Positions 35,443-44,652 of a stretch of DNA of 64,000 bases are shown here, piece by piece; within the stretch, counting starts at the first letter, position 1; each line of letters starts with the position of its first letter. This DNA is from Bacteroidota bacterium (GTDB lineage Bacteria > Bacteroidota > Bacteroidia > Chitinophagales > Chitinophagaceae): contig JAEZEI010000116.1 of NCBI GenBank assembly GCA_023417815.1, positions 1 through 64,000 of the forward strand, read 5' to 3'. Made by a program: the position numbers and the translations under genes. Below the pieces are notes generated by a model. The model was not told the origin of the DNA. It did no database searches and worked only from the letters and a program-made list of their open reading frames with translations.

Positions 35443-36521
35443 TTTGAAACCAGTGCAATATACCTTTCAAACATAATGCGGTTTGAAAATTTCTCCTCCG
35501 CTGTTTTCCTCGCATTTGATGCAAGATGCATCCGTAATGACCGGTCGTTCCATGCTTTCAGGATTGCATCCCCAAGTGCTTTCGCATTTTCCGCCGGCAC
35601 CAGGATCCCGTTTTCTAGGGACTGAATCATATTATTTATTCCGGGTACGTTTGAGGCAACGATTACTTTGCCACTCGCCATAGCCTGCATAATGGATGTA
35701 CTCATTGTTTCTCCAAGCGATGCATGTACATAAACAGCTAAATCATTTAAAAATTTCCTGGAATTGTCTTCATCCAGCATACCTGTAAAGACAATTTTAT
35801 TCAGAGAGAGTTCTTTTGCATAATTCTCCATTTTTTCTCTCCAATCGCCATCACCGGCTATAAGCAAATTACCAGGCATATTCTCTTCGATCAATTTCCA
35901 GGCCGCCAGCAATGTCTTGTGATCCTTTGTAGGCATTATCCTGGCTAACATCCCAATATCATTCCCATGGGTTTGGCATGGCGAAAATAAATGAGTGTTG
36001 ATGCCATTATTGATTACACTTACCCTGTTTCGCTTAAAAAACACCCTTAGGATCCTTTTCATTTGTGTTGCATAGAGTTCCGTGAGGTATACTACTTTAT
36101 CTGCAAGTATCATGAGCAAAAATGACCAGATGTATTCTTTCCAGATCTTTAAATGATTAGGCTGATGTTCAACTGCGATCAACCGGATCTTTCTACGCCT
36201 TGCTATTTGAGATACAGGAATTATCAAATTAACTGAATGCAGGAATATTGCCCTGGGTGAAACTTCACAGATAACTTTTTTCACTGCTTCATATGAGCTC
36301 TTGTCAAATCCAGGTTTCTTATGTACAAAAACCATATCAGCACCAAGTTCCAGGCACTTTTCCCTGTAGGCATCAGGAACTTTTTCAATGCCATAAAATA
36401 CCAGAACATGATTGAATTTCGTCTCTCTATCTGCTTCAACAAGAGAGAAAACTACGGAAGCATGCCCTCCAAGGCCTGAATACAAAATATGAATGAGAGA
36501 AGATCGCTTGGAACCATCCAT
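35439..36521 (-). CDS. Glycosyltransferase, GT4-like with altered donor motif
   Basis: GT-B glycosyltransferase of about 360 residues. The N-terminus reads LIHILYSGLGGHASVVFSL. In the donor site the E-x7-E motif of GT4 enzymes reads ETMSTSIMQ, with Gln where the second Glu is expected. The start at ATG 36521 is supported by an exact -7 element at 36565-36572; a longer frame to 36581 would begin upstream of that element. Activity is likely retained but the substitution deserves attention. Substrate unknown. Confidence 0.8.
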   Translation of the reverse strand: MDGSKRSSLIHILYSGLGGHASVVFSLVEADRETKFNHVLVFYGIEKVPDAYREKCLELGADMVFVHKKPGFDKSSYEAVKKVICEVSPRAIFLHSVNLIIPVSQIARRRKIRLIAVEHQPNHLKIWKEYIWSFLLMILADKVVYLTELYATQMKRILRVFFKRNRVSVINNGINTHLFSPCQTHGNDIGMLARIMPTKDHKTLLAAWKLIEENMPGNLLIAGDGDWREKMENYAKELSLNKIVFTGMLDEDNSRKFLNDLAVYVHASLGETMSTSIMQAMASGKVIVASNVPGINNMIQSLENGILVPAENAKALGDAILKAWNDRSLRMHLASNARKTAEEKFSNRIMFERYIALVSK

Positions 36522-36564
36522 GATCAGGATATAAAAGGAGCAGGTCTTAATTTCGCCGGCATTG

Positions 36565-36572
36565 CAAATATA
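36565..36572 (-). promoter_or_regulatory. -7 promoter element TATATTTG
   Basis: Exact TAnnTTTG match on the minus strand, 43 bases before ATG 36521, in the gap after the third flippase gene. It suggests an internal start point for the last two glycosyltransferases of module C. Confidence 0.45.
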
Positions 36573-36587
36573 GGCAACCAAAGTTTT

Positions 36588-38042
36588 CTAAAAGGAACTT
36601 CGCATCTTTCTCACTTCATTGATTATTAGCAACAACTCCTTTCTGTAAAAGATTGTCATTGTAGAAAGCAAGACAACCAGGGGTACCAGGTTAACAATGT
36701 CGATCGGGAGAAATTGAAACTTTATATTCAGGAACAGGAAAAGATTATATACAATTATTAGTGCCCCGGTACAAACCCAGGGCTTCTTTTGTTTTATATA
36801 ATCAGAACGATGGTACTGGTACTGACGAACGAACATATACGCAGCTAAAGCCTGGATTCCCCGTATAACATATAATGAAATACAGACAGACCACAATCCG
36901 ATATATGGAACAAGCAGAATATTAGCCCCGATCCCGGAAACGAGGGCAAAAAAGGATATCAGCGGAAATACTTTCGTTTTACCGAAATAAAATAGAGGAA
37001 TATTATATACCAGGTAATGCAGATATGGCAGGAAGGAAATGAATAAGGTTCCTATATACACATATGAATCCTTGTAACTTGGGTTAATGATCAGGCGCAT
37101 GGCAGGAACAACAACCGCAACACAGGCGCAGATAACAAATGTTGAGGCCAGTAGGATCACGTTATTGATCCTTTTAACTGGCGCCGTATTGCTTTCTGAT
37201 CCCAGTATCCTGAAAATCCTTGGGTTGGTAGCATTCCCAACAGCATTTAGAAAAACAGGAATAACTCCCGTAACCATTACTGCAAAATTGTAAACCCCAA
37301 AATCGAATGCAGTGAAGTATCGTTCCAGTACAAAACGATCCACATTGGAAAAGGCAGCAAACATGATCTGGAATGGAACCAGAGGAAGGGAAAATTTGAG
37401 GGCTGTTATAAGATAGCTGCTCTTCAATTCTGGCCTTTGCTTCAGCATGAAACCTATCAACAATAAACCAATAAAGACAATGCTTCCTATGGCCCTCCCT
37501 GCAATAGCACCATATGCTCCCTGTTTAAATATTATTAACCCTGCCAATGTTCCTGCTACAGGAATGATGAAAAAGAGCGTGCTTAACAAAATAAAGAATT
37601 TGGGTTTTTCTTCATTCCGGTAATAAACTGCAAAGAACAGGTAGATTATGTTACTGTAAGTTGACAGCAACACCCAGCTGCCATAATTGGTAAAGGTGAA
37701 TTCAGGATTGGTAAATATTAAGGAGAATATAGCATTGCCTGAAAACCAGAGGATCACTAATGCAACCAGGGATATCACCGTCACCGCAACCATTAATGAA
37801 CCAAGCACATCATATTTTGCTCTTCCTTTTTTCTCATAGTCGAAATAGATCCTGGAAAAAGCGCTGTCAAGGCTGAAACTTAAGAAGAAGGTAAGAAAGG
37901 TCTGAAATAAAGTTGCCAGGCCAATAAGTGCATATTCCTCTGGCTCCAGGAAAGAAGTATAAACCGGAGCCAATAACAGGTTAGCAGCAACTGGCAGAAA
38001 TCCAACCGCCACATAAACCACTGTATTCCTCAATAAAGGCAT
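36588..38042 (-). CDS. Polysaccharide flippase, Wzx/MATE-like, copy 3
   Basis: Membrane protein of 484 residues with about 14 hydrophobic segments; MOP superfamily flippase. The N-terminal YVAVGFLPVAANLLLAPVYTSFL with the following EEYALIGL is typical of oligosaccharide flippases. It is clearly more divergent from the two module B flippases than they are from each other. It probably exports the pseudaminic-acid-containing repeat of module C, by position. Confidence 0.86.
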   Translation of the reverse strand: MPLLRNTVVYVAVGFLPVAANLLLAPVYTSFLEPEEYALIGLATLFQTFLTFFLSFSLDSAFSRIYFDYEKKGRAKYDVLGSLMVAVTVISLVALVILWFSGNAIFSLIFTNPEFTFTNYGSWVLLSTYSNIIYLFFAVYYRNEEKPKFFILLSTLFFIIPVAGTLAGLIIFKQGAYGAIAGRAIGSIVFIGLLLIGFMLKQRPELKSSYLITALKFSLPLVPFQIMFAAFSNVDRFVLERYFTAFDFGVYNFAVMVTGVIPVFLNAVGNATNPRIFRILGSESNTAPVKRINNVILLASTFVICACVAVVVPAMRLIINPSYKDSYVYIGTLFISFLPYLHYLVYNIPLFYFGKTKVFPLISFFALVSGIGANILLVPYIGLWSVCISLYVIRGIQALAAYMFVRQYQYHRSDYIKQKKPWVCTGALIIVYNLFLFLNIKFQFLPIDIVNLVPLVVLLSTMTIFYRKELLLIINEVRKMRSSF

Positions 38043-38045
38043 GGG

Positions 38046-39254
38046 TTAAGATAACAAAGTTTCCTTAAGACGTTGCAAACCATTACCATCTGCACCTCTG
38101 CCTATATACTTTTCCACGAAGTTGGTCTTGGCTATTTCAGAAGGTTCAATAAATTCAAGGCTTGCCGGATCGTTGATCAATGTTTTGTAATCAAGCACCT
38201 GGCAAACACCTATTGAACTTAATACCGACTGGAATTCATCAGGCTCATTTATGATGAACATGGAACATGGCTTAAAGAAAAGGGAAGGAATTGACAGTGA
38301 AGAATTATAGAAAACCACTCCATTTGCTCCTAAGATCAGCGTTTCTTTTTCTGAGCCTTTTTCATACCTTATATTCGGATGCTGAATAAAGAAAGTATTG
38401 GAAAATGAGTATGGGTGAAGTTTTACAACCAATTTCCATCCCCTGCTCAATGCATATTCATTCATGGAACTAATCAGTTGGTTTACTTCTTCCTTACTGA
38501 TCTTATTGATATCAAAAGCATTTCCTTCAATTATGCTTAGCGGGGTTTCAATATACAGGAGGTAGCCATCCTGTGTTACTCCCAGTTCCTTCGCCAGTTC
38601 AATTGATCGCGTGATCTCAAGGTTACCAAGTACTATAAAATCTTCTGTTGAAGAACTATCGAGATCAGAATAGAATTTTACATCCTCATTTGAGAATACA
38701 ATATATCGGTCAGGTCTTCTATGCCTGGATTTCCACTTCGCCAGGGCGATAAGGGGATGCATATTCAGGCGGTTTACCTGGAAGCGCAGTAATTGGGGAA
38801 GAACATGAATGTATTTTAAGCCCAGGGCTTTAACAGTCCAGTTGAATGTGAACCACCACAGTTTCAGTTTTTTCGAAAATGTTTCCCGGATCAGATTCCT
38901 GGGTGCGAATCTGAAGTCACGGTAGTCGTCCAGGGATAATGTGGCCGATCCATGAACCATGAAATACGTTGGTATTCCAAATTTTCTCGCCTGTATATTT
39001 ATGGCAATTGTCTGGAGGCCATCCAGCCCCATGAAGATCACTTTGGATGGCGAGATCGTTTTCAGTAAGTGTGAAGGGGAAGAGAAATCTGTATAATAGA
39101 CCCTCCTGTTCTCGGTAAAAACTTCCTGCTCCTCCTCTTTGGTCATATAAAAGAGGTAAACAAATTCGAAACTATCATTTAATGTTTCGAAGAATTCGAT
39201 CCAGTTTTTCCTGTTATAGCCCCAGCAAAGTAAAATTCTTGGTTTCTTGGTCAT
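38046..39254 (-). CDS. Uncharacterised protein, possible GT-B-type glycosyl- or sialyltransferase-like
   Basis: Not recognised as a named family; about 402 residues, no signal peptide or clear membrane helix. Two Rossmann-like halves are suggested: an N-terminal RILLCWGYNRKNW with FMVHGSATLS in the middle, and a C-terminal half with LVVKLHPYS and GANGVVFYNSSL. The KLHP-plus-NSS layout resembles polysialyl- or glycerophosphotransferase-type GT-B folds, which use CMP or CDP donors. With a CMP-sugar synthetase (PseF) in the same operon, a CMP-Pse-using transferase is attractive but unproven. ATG 39254 is chosen because an exact -7 element lies 29 bases upstream. Confidence 0.6.
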   Translation of the reverse strand: MTKKPRILLCWGYNRKNWIEFFETLNDSFEFVYLFYMTKEEEQEVFTENRRVYYTDFSSPSHLLKTISPSKVIFMGLDGLQTIAINIQARKFGIPTYFMVHGSATLSLDDYRDFRFAPRNLIRETFSKKLKLWWFTFNWTVKALGLKYIHVLPQLLRFQVNRLNMHPLIALAKWKSRHRRPDRYIVFSNEDVKFYSDLDSSSTEDFIVLGNLEITRSIELAKELGVTQDGYLLYIETPLSIIEGNAFDINKISKEEVNQLISSMNEYALSRGWKLVVKLHPYSFSNTFFIQHPNIRYEKGSEKETLILGANGVVFYNSSLSIPSLFFKPCSMFIINEPDEFQSVLSSIGVCQVLDYKTLINDPASLEFIEPSEIAKTNFVEKYIGRGADGNGLQRLKETLLS

Positions 39255-39283
39255 CTCAAATCCTTTCCCTTGATTTTTGGGTG

Positions 39284-39291
39284 CAAAGTTA
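39284..39291 (-). promoter_or_regulatory. -7 promoter element TAACTTTG
   Basis: Exact TAnnTTTG match on the minus strand, immediately after the amidase stop codon and 29 bases before ATG 39254. Confidence 0.45.
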
Positions 39292-40656
39292 TTACTGCGG
39301 ATCAGAGATCGCGGAGAATTCAGGAAATAATCCTGCTTCAACCATATCCTTAATAAATGAGATAAGTTTATAATCTGTGTATTTTCTCGAGATCACCTGA
39401 AGCCCGAACGGCAGGCCTTCATGCATAAACAAAGGGATATTAATTACCGGAAGACCACACATGGTCCATATCAGGCATGTATCAGGCGGATCTATTGCAG
39501 TTCCATAACGAGGCGCTGTTGCTGAAGTGGACAAGGCTATCAAAATATCGACCCCTGAGAATATACGGTCAACCTCCGCTGCGAGTTGTTGTTGTAAACC
39601 TAGTGAATCCTGGTATTGGCTTGGGGTAATTTTACGACCCTCGTTTACGATCTCATACATCACAGGACTGATCAGGGTTTGCTTCTCAAATTCTTTCCTG
39701 AAATAATAGGAAAGCGCTTTATGGTAAATTGTCTCCTGGATAGAATGAGAGTCGTTGAAGATCTTTTCAAAAGAAGGTGAACTGACTTCTGCAACCCTCT
39801 TCAATTCCGTAACAAACGAGTCAAGGGCACTGGCTGCGTAGGTTGCAGAATGTTTATGAGTCCAGTGTTGATCAAAGACCACACCCACCTTCCATGAATT
39901 CCCTGATTTTTGTTGAAGCTCTATGTTTGTCAGGTTCTGATGAACGATAGGATAATCAAGGCCATGTACTCTTATTATATCGAATAAAAGTCTGCAATCG
40001 TCCGGATTGGTAGCGAAGAACCCTATGGTGTCCAGGGAGTCCGTGGTTTTAAGCATGGCTGTACGCGGTACCGTACCGAAAGATGGTTTAAATCCATATA
40101 TGCCGCAATAACTTGCTGGCCTTATGATCGATCCTGCAGTCTGAGTAGCTAGCGCTAAAGGCACCATCCCACAGGATACTGCTGCAGCAGAACCGGATGA
40201 TGATGTACCTGGTGAATGCTCAAGGTTCCATGGATTCCTGGTTTCATTGGGAGCATGAACGGCAAATTCTGCCGTAACGGTTTTACCAGCAATGATACCT
40301 CTGTTGTAACGGATATTATGAACAACACGTGCATCATTACCAGGCGTAAAATCCTTCCAGATGGGGCTTCCCATCTGTGTGGGCATATCAGCTGTGTTGA
40401 ATATATCCTTTACGCCAACAGGAATTCCAAGCAAAGAACTAAATGCAGGATCTATATCCTTAGAAACTTCTTCACATTGATCCAGCCATATATTCTCATT
40501 AAAATAGGCCCAGGCTTTTACGTTACTTTCCAAAGCCTTGACACGGTCAATGAATTCGAGGTTATAGCTCCTGATATCTATCTTTCCTTCTTTTATCTTT
40601 TCAACAGTTTCCTTAACACTAGTTCTGATCATATTTAACTCATTAACTATTTTCAT
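39292..40656 (-). CDS. Amidase-signature enzyme, GatA-like
   Basis: Amidase of 454 residues with the complete Ser-cisSer-Lys machinery: Lys83 in GVKDIF, the cis-Ser in SPGTSSSGSAAA (about 152-154) and the nucleophile Ser176 in QTAGSIIRPASY. In GatA-type enzymes this centre releases ammonia from glutamine; other members cleave other amides. Its ATG overlaps the stop of the sugar amidotransferase gene by one base (TAATG), so the two are made together. No gatB or gatC is near. A role as ammonia source for the partner is inference. The frame can be extended to 40689, inside the upstream gene, which is rejected. Confidence 0.85.
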   Translation of the reverse strand: MKIVNELNMIRTSVKETVEKIKEGKIDIRSYNLEFIDRVKALESNVKAWAYFNENIWLDQCEEVSKDIDPAFSSLLGIPVGVKDIFNTADMPTQMGSPIWKDFTPGNDARVVHNIRYNRGIIAGKTVTAEFAVHAPNETRNPWNLEHSPGTSSSGSAAAVSCGMVPLALATQTAGSIIRPASYCGIYGFKPSFGTVPRTAMLKTTDSLDTIGFFATNPDDCRLLFDIIRVHGLDYPIVHQNLTNIELQQKSGNSWKVGVVFDQHWTHKHSATYAASALDSFVTELKRVAEVSSPSFEKIFNDSHSIQETIYHKALSYYFRKEFEKQTLISPVMYEIVNEGRKITPSQYQDSLGLQQQLAAEVDRIFSGVDILIALSTSATAPRYGTAIDPPDTCLIWTMCGLPVINIPLFMHEGLPFGLQVISRKYTDYKLISFIKDMVEAGLFPEFSAISDPQ

Positions 40657-41798
40657 TAAAATACCTTGCAGCTTTCGCACGCGGTGCAAAGTTCCTGTCC
40701 CATTACTTTCTCCCTGTGTTCTTTCATTACTCTGAAAAATTCCTCCTCTTTCACTCCGGTTATTTTAAGATACCAATCAAGGATCTCGGGGCGCTTGGTA
40801 TCGTGCTTCCTTGCAAGCTCAAAACCTTCTTCCCTTGTGAGCAATCCGGATCTGACATCACGACTTGCATGGTCAGTTGCCCTGCCAAAACCGCGTTTCA
40901 GAAACTTTGTATAATCATGAAGGCCGGCCATTTTACATTCCACGCTTTTGAATCTTTTATATGTTCCTTCAACATGATCTTCCTTCCAACCGTAGGTATC
41001 CCTGATGAATTCCATTTGTCTTTCATCATCCCAGAAATAATAATCACCCAGGTGAATTCCTACAACCCCCACTCTTTCTATCTCTTCATAGCTTGGCAGC
41101 ATAAATGGTTTTACATCATCAATAGTTATCTCATCATTCACCATTTCCTCTGCATAGAACCTGGCTGAGATCTTTGTAAAATAATCCCTGTCGAAGTGAA
41201 TAGGCTCTTCGTAGGTTGCTCTTCCATCACTTTCTGAAACAGATTCGCCCCAAACAAGAAGAGGAATATCATACATCACCGCCACCTTAAGCGGGAATGC
41301 TCCAACCCCTGCATGACAATGCCAGCATGAGTCACCGATCTTATAAAGCGATTCCTTTGCAAGTTTGTTGATAACCTTGTGGTTCGGAGTGAACATTATA
41401 TGATCCACATTGAATTTCTCCAGGCAGAGGTTGAGATTATACTTCCCGGTTTCGGTATACCAATTATGACTGAATGTAACAGCCAGGCATTTCATGTTAT
41501 AGATCCTGGTGAGCATATGAAGCTGGAAAGTGCTGTCCTTACCACCACTTATCGGCACAATACAATCGTACCCGCTTTTACTTTTGCCCCTGTATTTGTC
41601 AAGAAGATTTCGCAGCGCTTTTTCACGTTCCACCCAGTTGATGGATATTTTTTGTTCAGAAGACCGGCAAGGCTGGCATATTCCCATTTCATCGAAGGCC
41701 AGTCCTTCTGCGGTTGCAGGAAGACAGCATCTTGTACAATATTGCACTCCGGGAAGAAGCGGTTCGCCAAACTTGTGATCCGTTGTAGATGTGTTCAT
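40656..41798 (-). CDS. N-acetyl sugar amidotransferase, WbpG/PseA family
   Basis: PP-loop ATPase family enzyme of 380 residues that in characterised relatives converts an N-acetyl group on a sugar to N-acetimidoyl. Features: N-terminal cysteine cluster CTRCCLP...CQPCR (Cys21, 24, 25, 41, 44), ATP-binding SGGKDST at 84-90, GDSCWHCHAG in the middle, and a C-terminal CTACESC (371-377), probably metal-binding. In Campylobacter PseA acts in acetamidino-pseudaminic acid synthesis; the Pse genes upstream in this operon support the same here. The HisH/HisF-like partners known for WbpG are absent, and an amidase overlaps its stop instead. Confidence 0.87.
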   Translation of the reverse strand: MNTSTTDHKFGEPLLPGVQYCTRCCLPATAEGLAFDEMGICQPCRSSEQKISINWVEREKALRNLLDKYRGKSKSGYDCIVPISGGKDSTFQLHMLTRIYNMKCLAVTFSHNWYTETGKYNLNLCLEKFNVDHIMFTPNHKVINKLAKESLYKIGDSCWHCHAGVGAFPLKVAVMYDIPLLVWGESVSESDGRATYEEPIHFDRDYFTKISARFYAEEMVNDEITIDDVKPFMLPSYEEIERVGVVGIHLGDYYFWDDERQMEFIRDTYGWKEDHVEGTYKRFKSVECKMAGLHDYTKFLKRGFGRATDHASRDVRSGLLTREEGFELARKHDTKRPEILDWYLKITGVKEEEFFRVMKEHREKVMGQELCTACESCKVF

Positions 41799-41830
41799 AA
41801 ATTATTCTTTTAAAAACCTTCCGGCCATTA

Positions 41831-42400
41831 TTATATTTTAATAGTGTCAGTCACAAATTCTGATGCAAGCACTCCATACTCTATAACATCGAAGTATGCA
41901 CCATTTTTGAATAAAGCTTCTCTCCGGATCCCTTCCTGTTTCATTCCGAGCTTCTCAGCAAGTTTCTGCATTCCTTTATTCTCTGAAGAAGTTCCACAAT
42001 GAACCCTGTGAAGGTTCAACTGGCGAAAGCCATGATTCATGATAAGGTTTCCGGCTTCATACATCACTCCTTTGCCCCAGTAGTCCTTTTCTCCTAAAAT
42101 GAAAGCAATTTCTGCACTTCGGTCGATCCAGTTTATCCCCTGCAGGCTGATGTTCCCAATATGCTTCCCGGTAGCAATATCTATTATTGCCATAACAAGT
42201 GAAGTTTTGGATGATAATGCATTTTCAACAAATCGAGCAAGTTCGGGGGCGGTAACCGGGTACCTGCCATGGCTGTTATAAAGCGTGATCTCAGGATCGT
42301 TAAGCCACCGGGCATAGCTTCCTTCGATATCAGAAACCTGGAGAGCGCGTAACTGTATGGTTTCACCCTTGAGAAATATGCTTTTGTCTGTTTGATTCAT
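41831..42400 (-). CDS. GNAT N-acetyltransferase, RimJ/PseH-like
   Basis: GNAT-fold acetyltransferase of 189 residues. The acetyl-CoA site is near EKDYWGKGVMYEAG, followed by LHRVHCGTSSENKGMQKLAEKLG, typical of RimJ-type enzymes that also act on sugar amines. It overlaps the downstream-numbered neighbour at 42397 by ATGA. A second GNAT protein at 48167 lies beside pseC and is the better PseH candidate. This one may acylate another amino sugar made by the aminotransferase at 43352. Confidence 0.82.
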   Translation of the reverse strand: MNQTDKSIFLKGETIQLRALQVSDIEGSYARWLNDPEITLYNSHGRYPVTAPELARFVENALSSKTSLVMAIIDIATGKHIGNISLQGINWIDRSAEIAFILGEKDYWGKGVMYEAGNLIMNHGFRQLNLHRVHCGTSSENKGMQKLAEKLGMKQEGIRREALFKNGAYFDVIEYGVLASEFVTDTIKI

Positions 42401-43347
42401 TTCATGAAATTTTCAAGTTCAGTAAATGAAGTTATGATCGATCCTACGTTTTCCTCCTTTAAAGGGTCAATTCCCTTTTCTGAAGGAATATACCTTACCA
42501 CCGGCCTGTTCAAAACCTTTGCTTCTATCAAGGCCGAAGAATGAAAGCCAAGCACAAGACTTGAATGATAAATGCAGGTATTAGTATCAATAGCAGGATC
42601 TGCAAAAATGAATCGTTTCCTGTTCTTAACCATTTCCTTCAAAACCGCAATGTCCTGGTTTGGATGAGGCTTTACCAGTATTTTCCAGTCTTCAAATAAC
42701 TCTGGCTTCTGAGATTTCAGTTCACATAATTCCTTTGTCGCCGTTATCTCATCATATCCGAATTTTCCAAAACCATTAATGTTGGTCAAAGGATCCGGCA
42801 CAAATAAAAGAAGTTTTGTTCCCGCATTACAGATACCAAGTGACAGAAGAAATTCTTCCTTTCTTACCGTCGGCTTCCATTGCTTCAGCCACTCATGATA
42901 AGGATTACCACTAATATGCAATCTCTTTTCCCATAACCCATCCTTCAAAGCGATCTGTTTTGCCCTTTCATCCAGCACCCACACCTTGTCTGGGTATACA
43001 CATGAATTATTCGACAACATCAGTCTCTCGCCAATATTGGTCCAGTGGTCAATGTAAGCAATGCAGGGAATATTCCTTTCTTTGGCGCAAACAAGGAATT
43101 CGCGTTCAATATTTGACCTGTATGATGTTGCAGTGAACACCCTGTCTGGTTTATATTCATCAACCTCCACGCAGGCGTTGCCTTTGTAGGGATGAACAAT
43201 AATGCCGAAATTTTCATAAAATGGATATACCCTGTCGGATATCACTTTATAATTCTCAAGCGCATTGATCTTAATAAATGCGAGCAGTGGCTTTGCGCCA
43301 CCAGGATCACTGAATATGAACAGGATCTTGTCGCCTGGTGCAAACAT
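42397..43347 (-). CDS. Uncharacterised GT-B-fold-like protein
   Basis: Not assigned; 316 residues, soluble. KILFIFSDPGGAKPLLAF opens a Rossmann-like half; a second half has ILVKPHPNQDI and VLGFHSSALIEAKVLNRPVV, reminiscent of GT-B or UDP-sugar epimerase/CDP-glycerol transferase folds. It lacks the GHVMR-type N-terminal signature I would expect of the UDP-sugar hydrolase PseG, yet it is of similar size and sits in an operon that has every other Pse step. It could be a non-orthologous PseG or a glycosyltransferase; both are speculation. Confidence 0.6.
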   Translation of the reverse strand: MFAPGDKILFIFSDPGGAKPLLAFIKINALENYKVISDRVYPFYENFGIIVHPYKGNACVEVDEYKPDRVFTATSYRSNIEREFLVCAKERNIPCIAYIDHWTNIGERLMLSNNSCVYPDKVWVLDERAKQIALKDGLWEKRLHISGNPYHEWLKQWKPTVRKEEFLLSLGICNAGTKLLLFVPDPLTNINGFGKFGYDEITATKELCELKSQKPELFEDWKILVKPHPNQDIAVLKEMVKNRKRFIFADPAIDTNTCIYHSSLVLGFHSSALIEAKVLNRPVVRYIPSEKGIDPLKEENVGSIITSFTELENFMK

Positions 43348-43351
43348 ATGG

Positions 43352-44644
43352 TCAGCTTAATTCTTGAATGTTTTTCACGACCTTTCTGAATGCTTTGACA
43401 ACATCCTTAAGATCGGTGGTTTTCATACCCGGACGCATAAATTCATGCGTAATCAATTCCTCAAAATGCATTCGTTCTGTTACAGGGCAAATTCCTCTTG
43501 AATAATCAACCGTCCCGGTGTAGGATGGATGGCTGAATGCCCATGCTGCCTTTTGCTGGTATATTGGTTGTAAATAAAGCGGTTTAACATAGCCTGCTCC
43601 GAGCAACGGGGCCGTTTCTCTCAGCACCGCGGATGGGATCTCTGCTTTAACAGCATTCACGAACAGATTCCGATGAACACCATGAACTGCGCTGTCGTAT
43701 TTCAAAGGTTGCAGGTAATAAGTATGTACACTGTCTGATGGTACCTTTGGTGTCGAGCTTAAACCTTTCAGTCCACCGAGTTCTTCATAAAGGAATTCTA
43801 CATTTTTTAATCTTTCCTCAATAAGTGCCGGAAGCTTCTTTAGTTGTTCTGATCCAATGGCAGCCTCTATTTCAGTCATCCTGAAATTATACCCGATCAT
43901 ATTAGTCAGGTCCGTAACCCCTAAAATCTCCATAACATTTTCGCCATGGTTCCTGATGTACTGCACTCTTTCTGCCAGGTGCTTATTGTTGGTGATCACA
44001 ACGCCTCCTTCCCCCGTATGAATATGTTTATGGTAGTTCAGGCTGAAGACCCCCAGATCACCGATCGTGCCCACGTATCTTCCTTTATATTTTCCCATGG
44101 GGGCCTGGGCACAATCTTCCACAACCACCAGGTTATGCTTCTGAGCGATCGTCATAATGGCTTCCATATCGGCAGGATGACCAAAAATATGGACCACCAG
44201 GATGGCTTTAGTTCGGGGCGTGATCCTCGATTCTATACTTGCCGGGTCCATGCAAAAAGTATCCTGGTCAATATCAGCGAATACAGGAATTCCTCCATAA
44301 ACCAGGGGGGCAATAGCACTTGCCGACATAGTGTATGGTGAAACGATCACTTCATCGCCAGGCTGGATGCCGATCGCACCCATGGCAGCGAACAACCCGG
44401 AGGTATTGGAGTTGACCGATACCGCATAATTCACTCCAAATGCAGAACACCAGTTTTCTTCAAACATCCTTACTTCGGGTCCTCCAAAGAAATCAGGCGA
44501 CCATGCTCCAAGGAATTGAGAAAGATTGCCAGAATCGAGCACACGTCGCACGGCCGCTTTTTCTTCTTTACCAATTGTATTATAGGCCGGAAACAATTTT
44601 GTTCTGACGGGGGAGCCACCATTGATGGCCAGTTTCTTCGACAT
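43352..44644 (-). CDS. DegT/DnrJ/EryC1 sugar aminotransferase (second in window)
   Basis: PLP-dependent aminotransferase of 430 residues, somewhat longer than the LegC- and PseC-like enzymes. VSNSNTSGLFAA-like VNSNTSGLFAAMGA begins the fold, VVEDCAQAPMG holds the cofactor Asp, and the PLP Lys is in NYHKHIHTGEGG. It lies beside a MocA-type oxidoreductase and a GNAT protein, a combination seen in pathways that oxidise, transaminate and acylate NDP-sugars. Substrate unknown. Confidence 0.86.
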   Translation of the reverse strand: MSKKLAINGGSPVRTKLFPAYNTIGKEEKAAVRRVLDSGNLSQFLGAWSPDFFGGPEVRMFEENWCSAFGVNYAVSVNSNTSGLFAAMGAIGIQPGDEVIVSPYTMSASAIAPLVYGGIPVFADIDQDTFCMDPASIESRITPRTKAILVVHIFGHPADMEAIMTIAQKHNLVVVEDCAQAPMGKYKGRYVGTIGDLGVFSLNYHKHIHTGEGGVVITNNKHLAERVQYIRNHGENVMEILGVTDLTNMIGYNFRMTEIEAAIGSEQLKKLPALIEERLKNVEFLYEELGGLKGLSSTPKVPSDSVHTYYLQPLKYDSAVHGVHRNLFVNAVKAEIPSAVLRETAPLLGAGYVKPLYLQPIYQQKAAWAFSHPSYTGTVDYSRGICPVTERMHFEELITHEFMRPGMKTTDLKDVVKAFRKVVKNIQELS

Positions 44645-44652
44645 TTTAGGGT

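Noticed and set aside
39292..40656. Assignment as GatA of the tRNA amidotransferase
   Set aside because: No gatB or gatC nearby, and the gene overlaps a sugar amidotransferase gene; only the amidase family is supported.
42397..43347. Firm assignment as PseG
   Set aside because: Size and context fit, but the N-terminal signature expected for PseG is missing; kept as uncharacterised.
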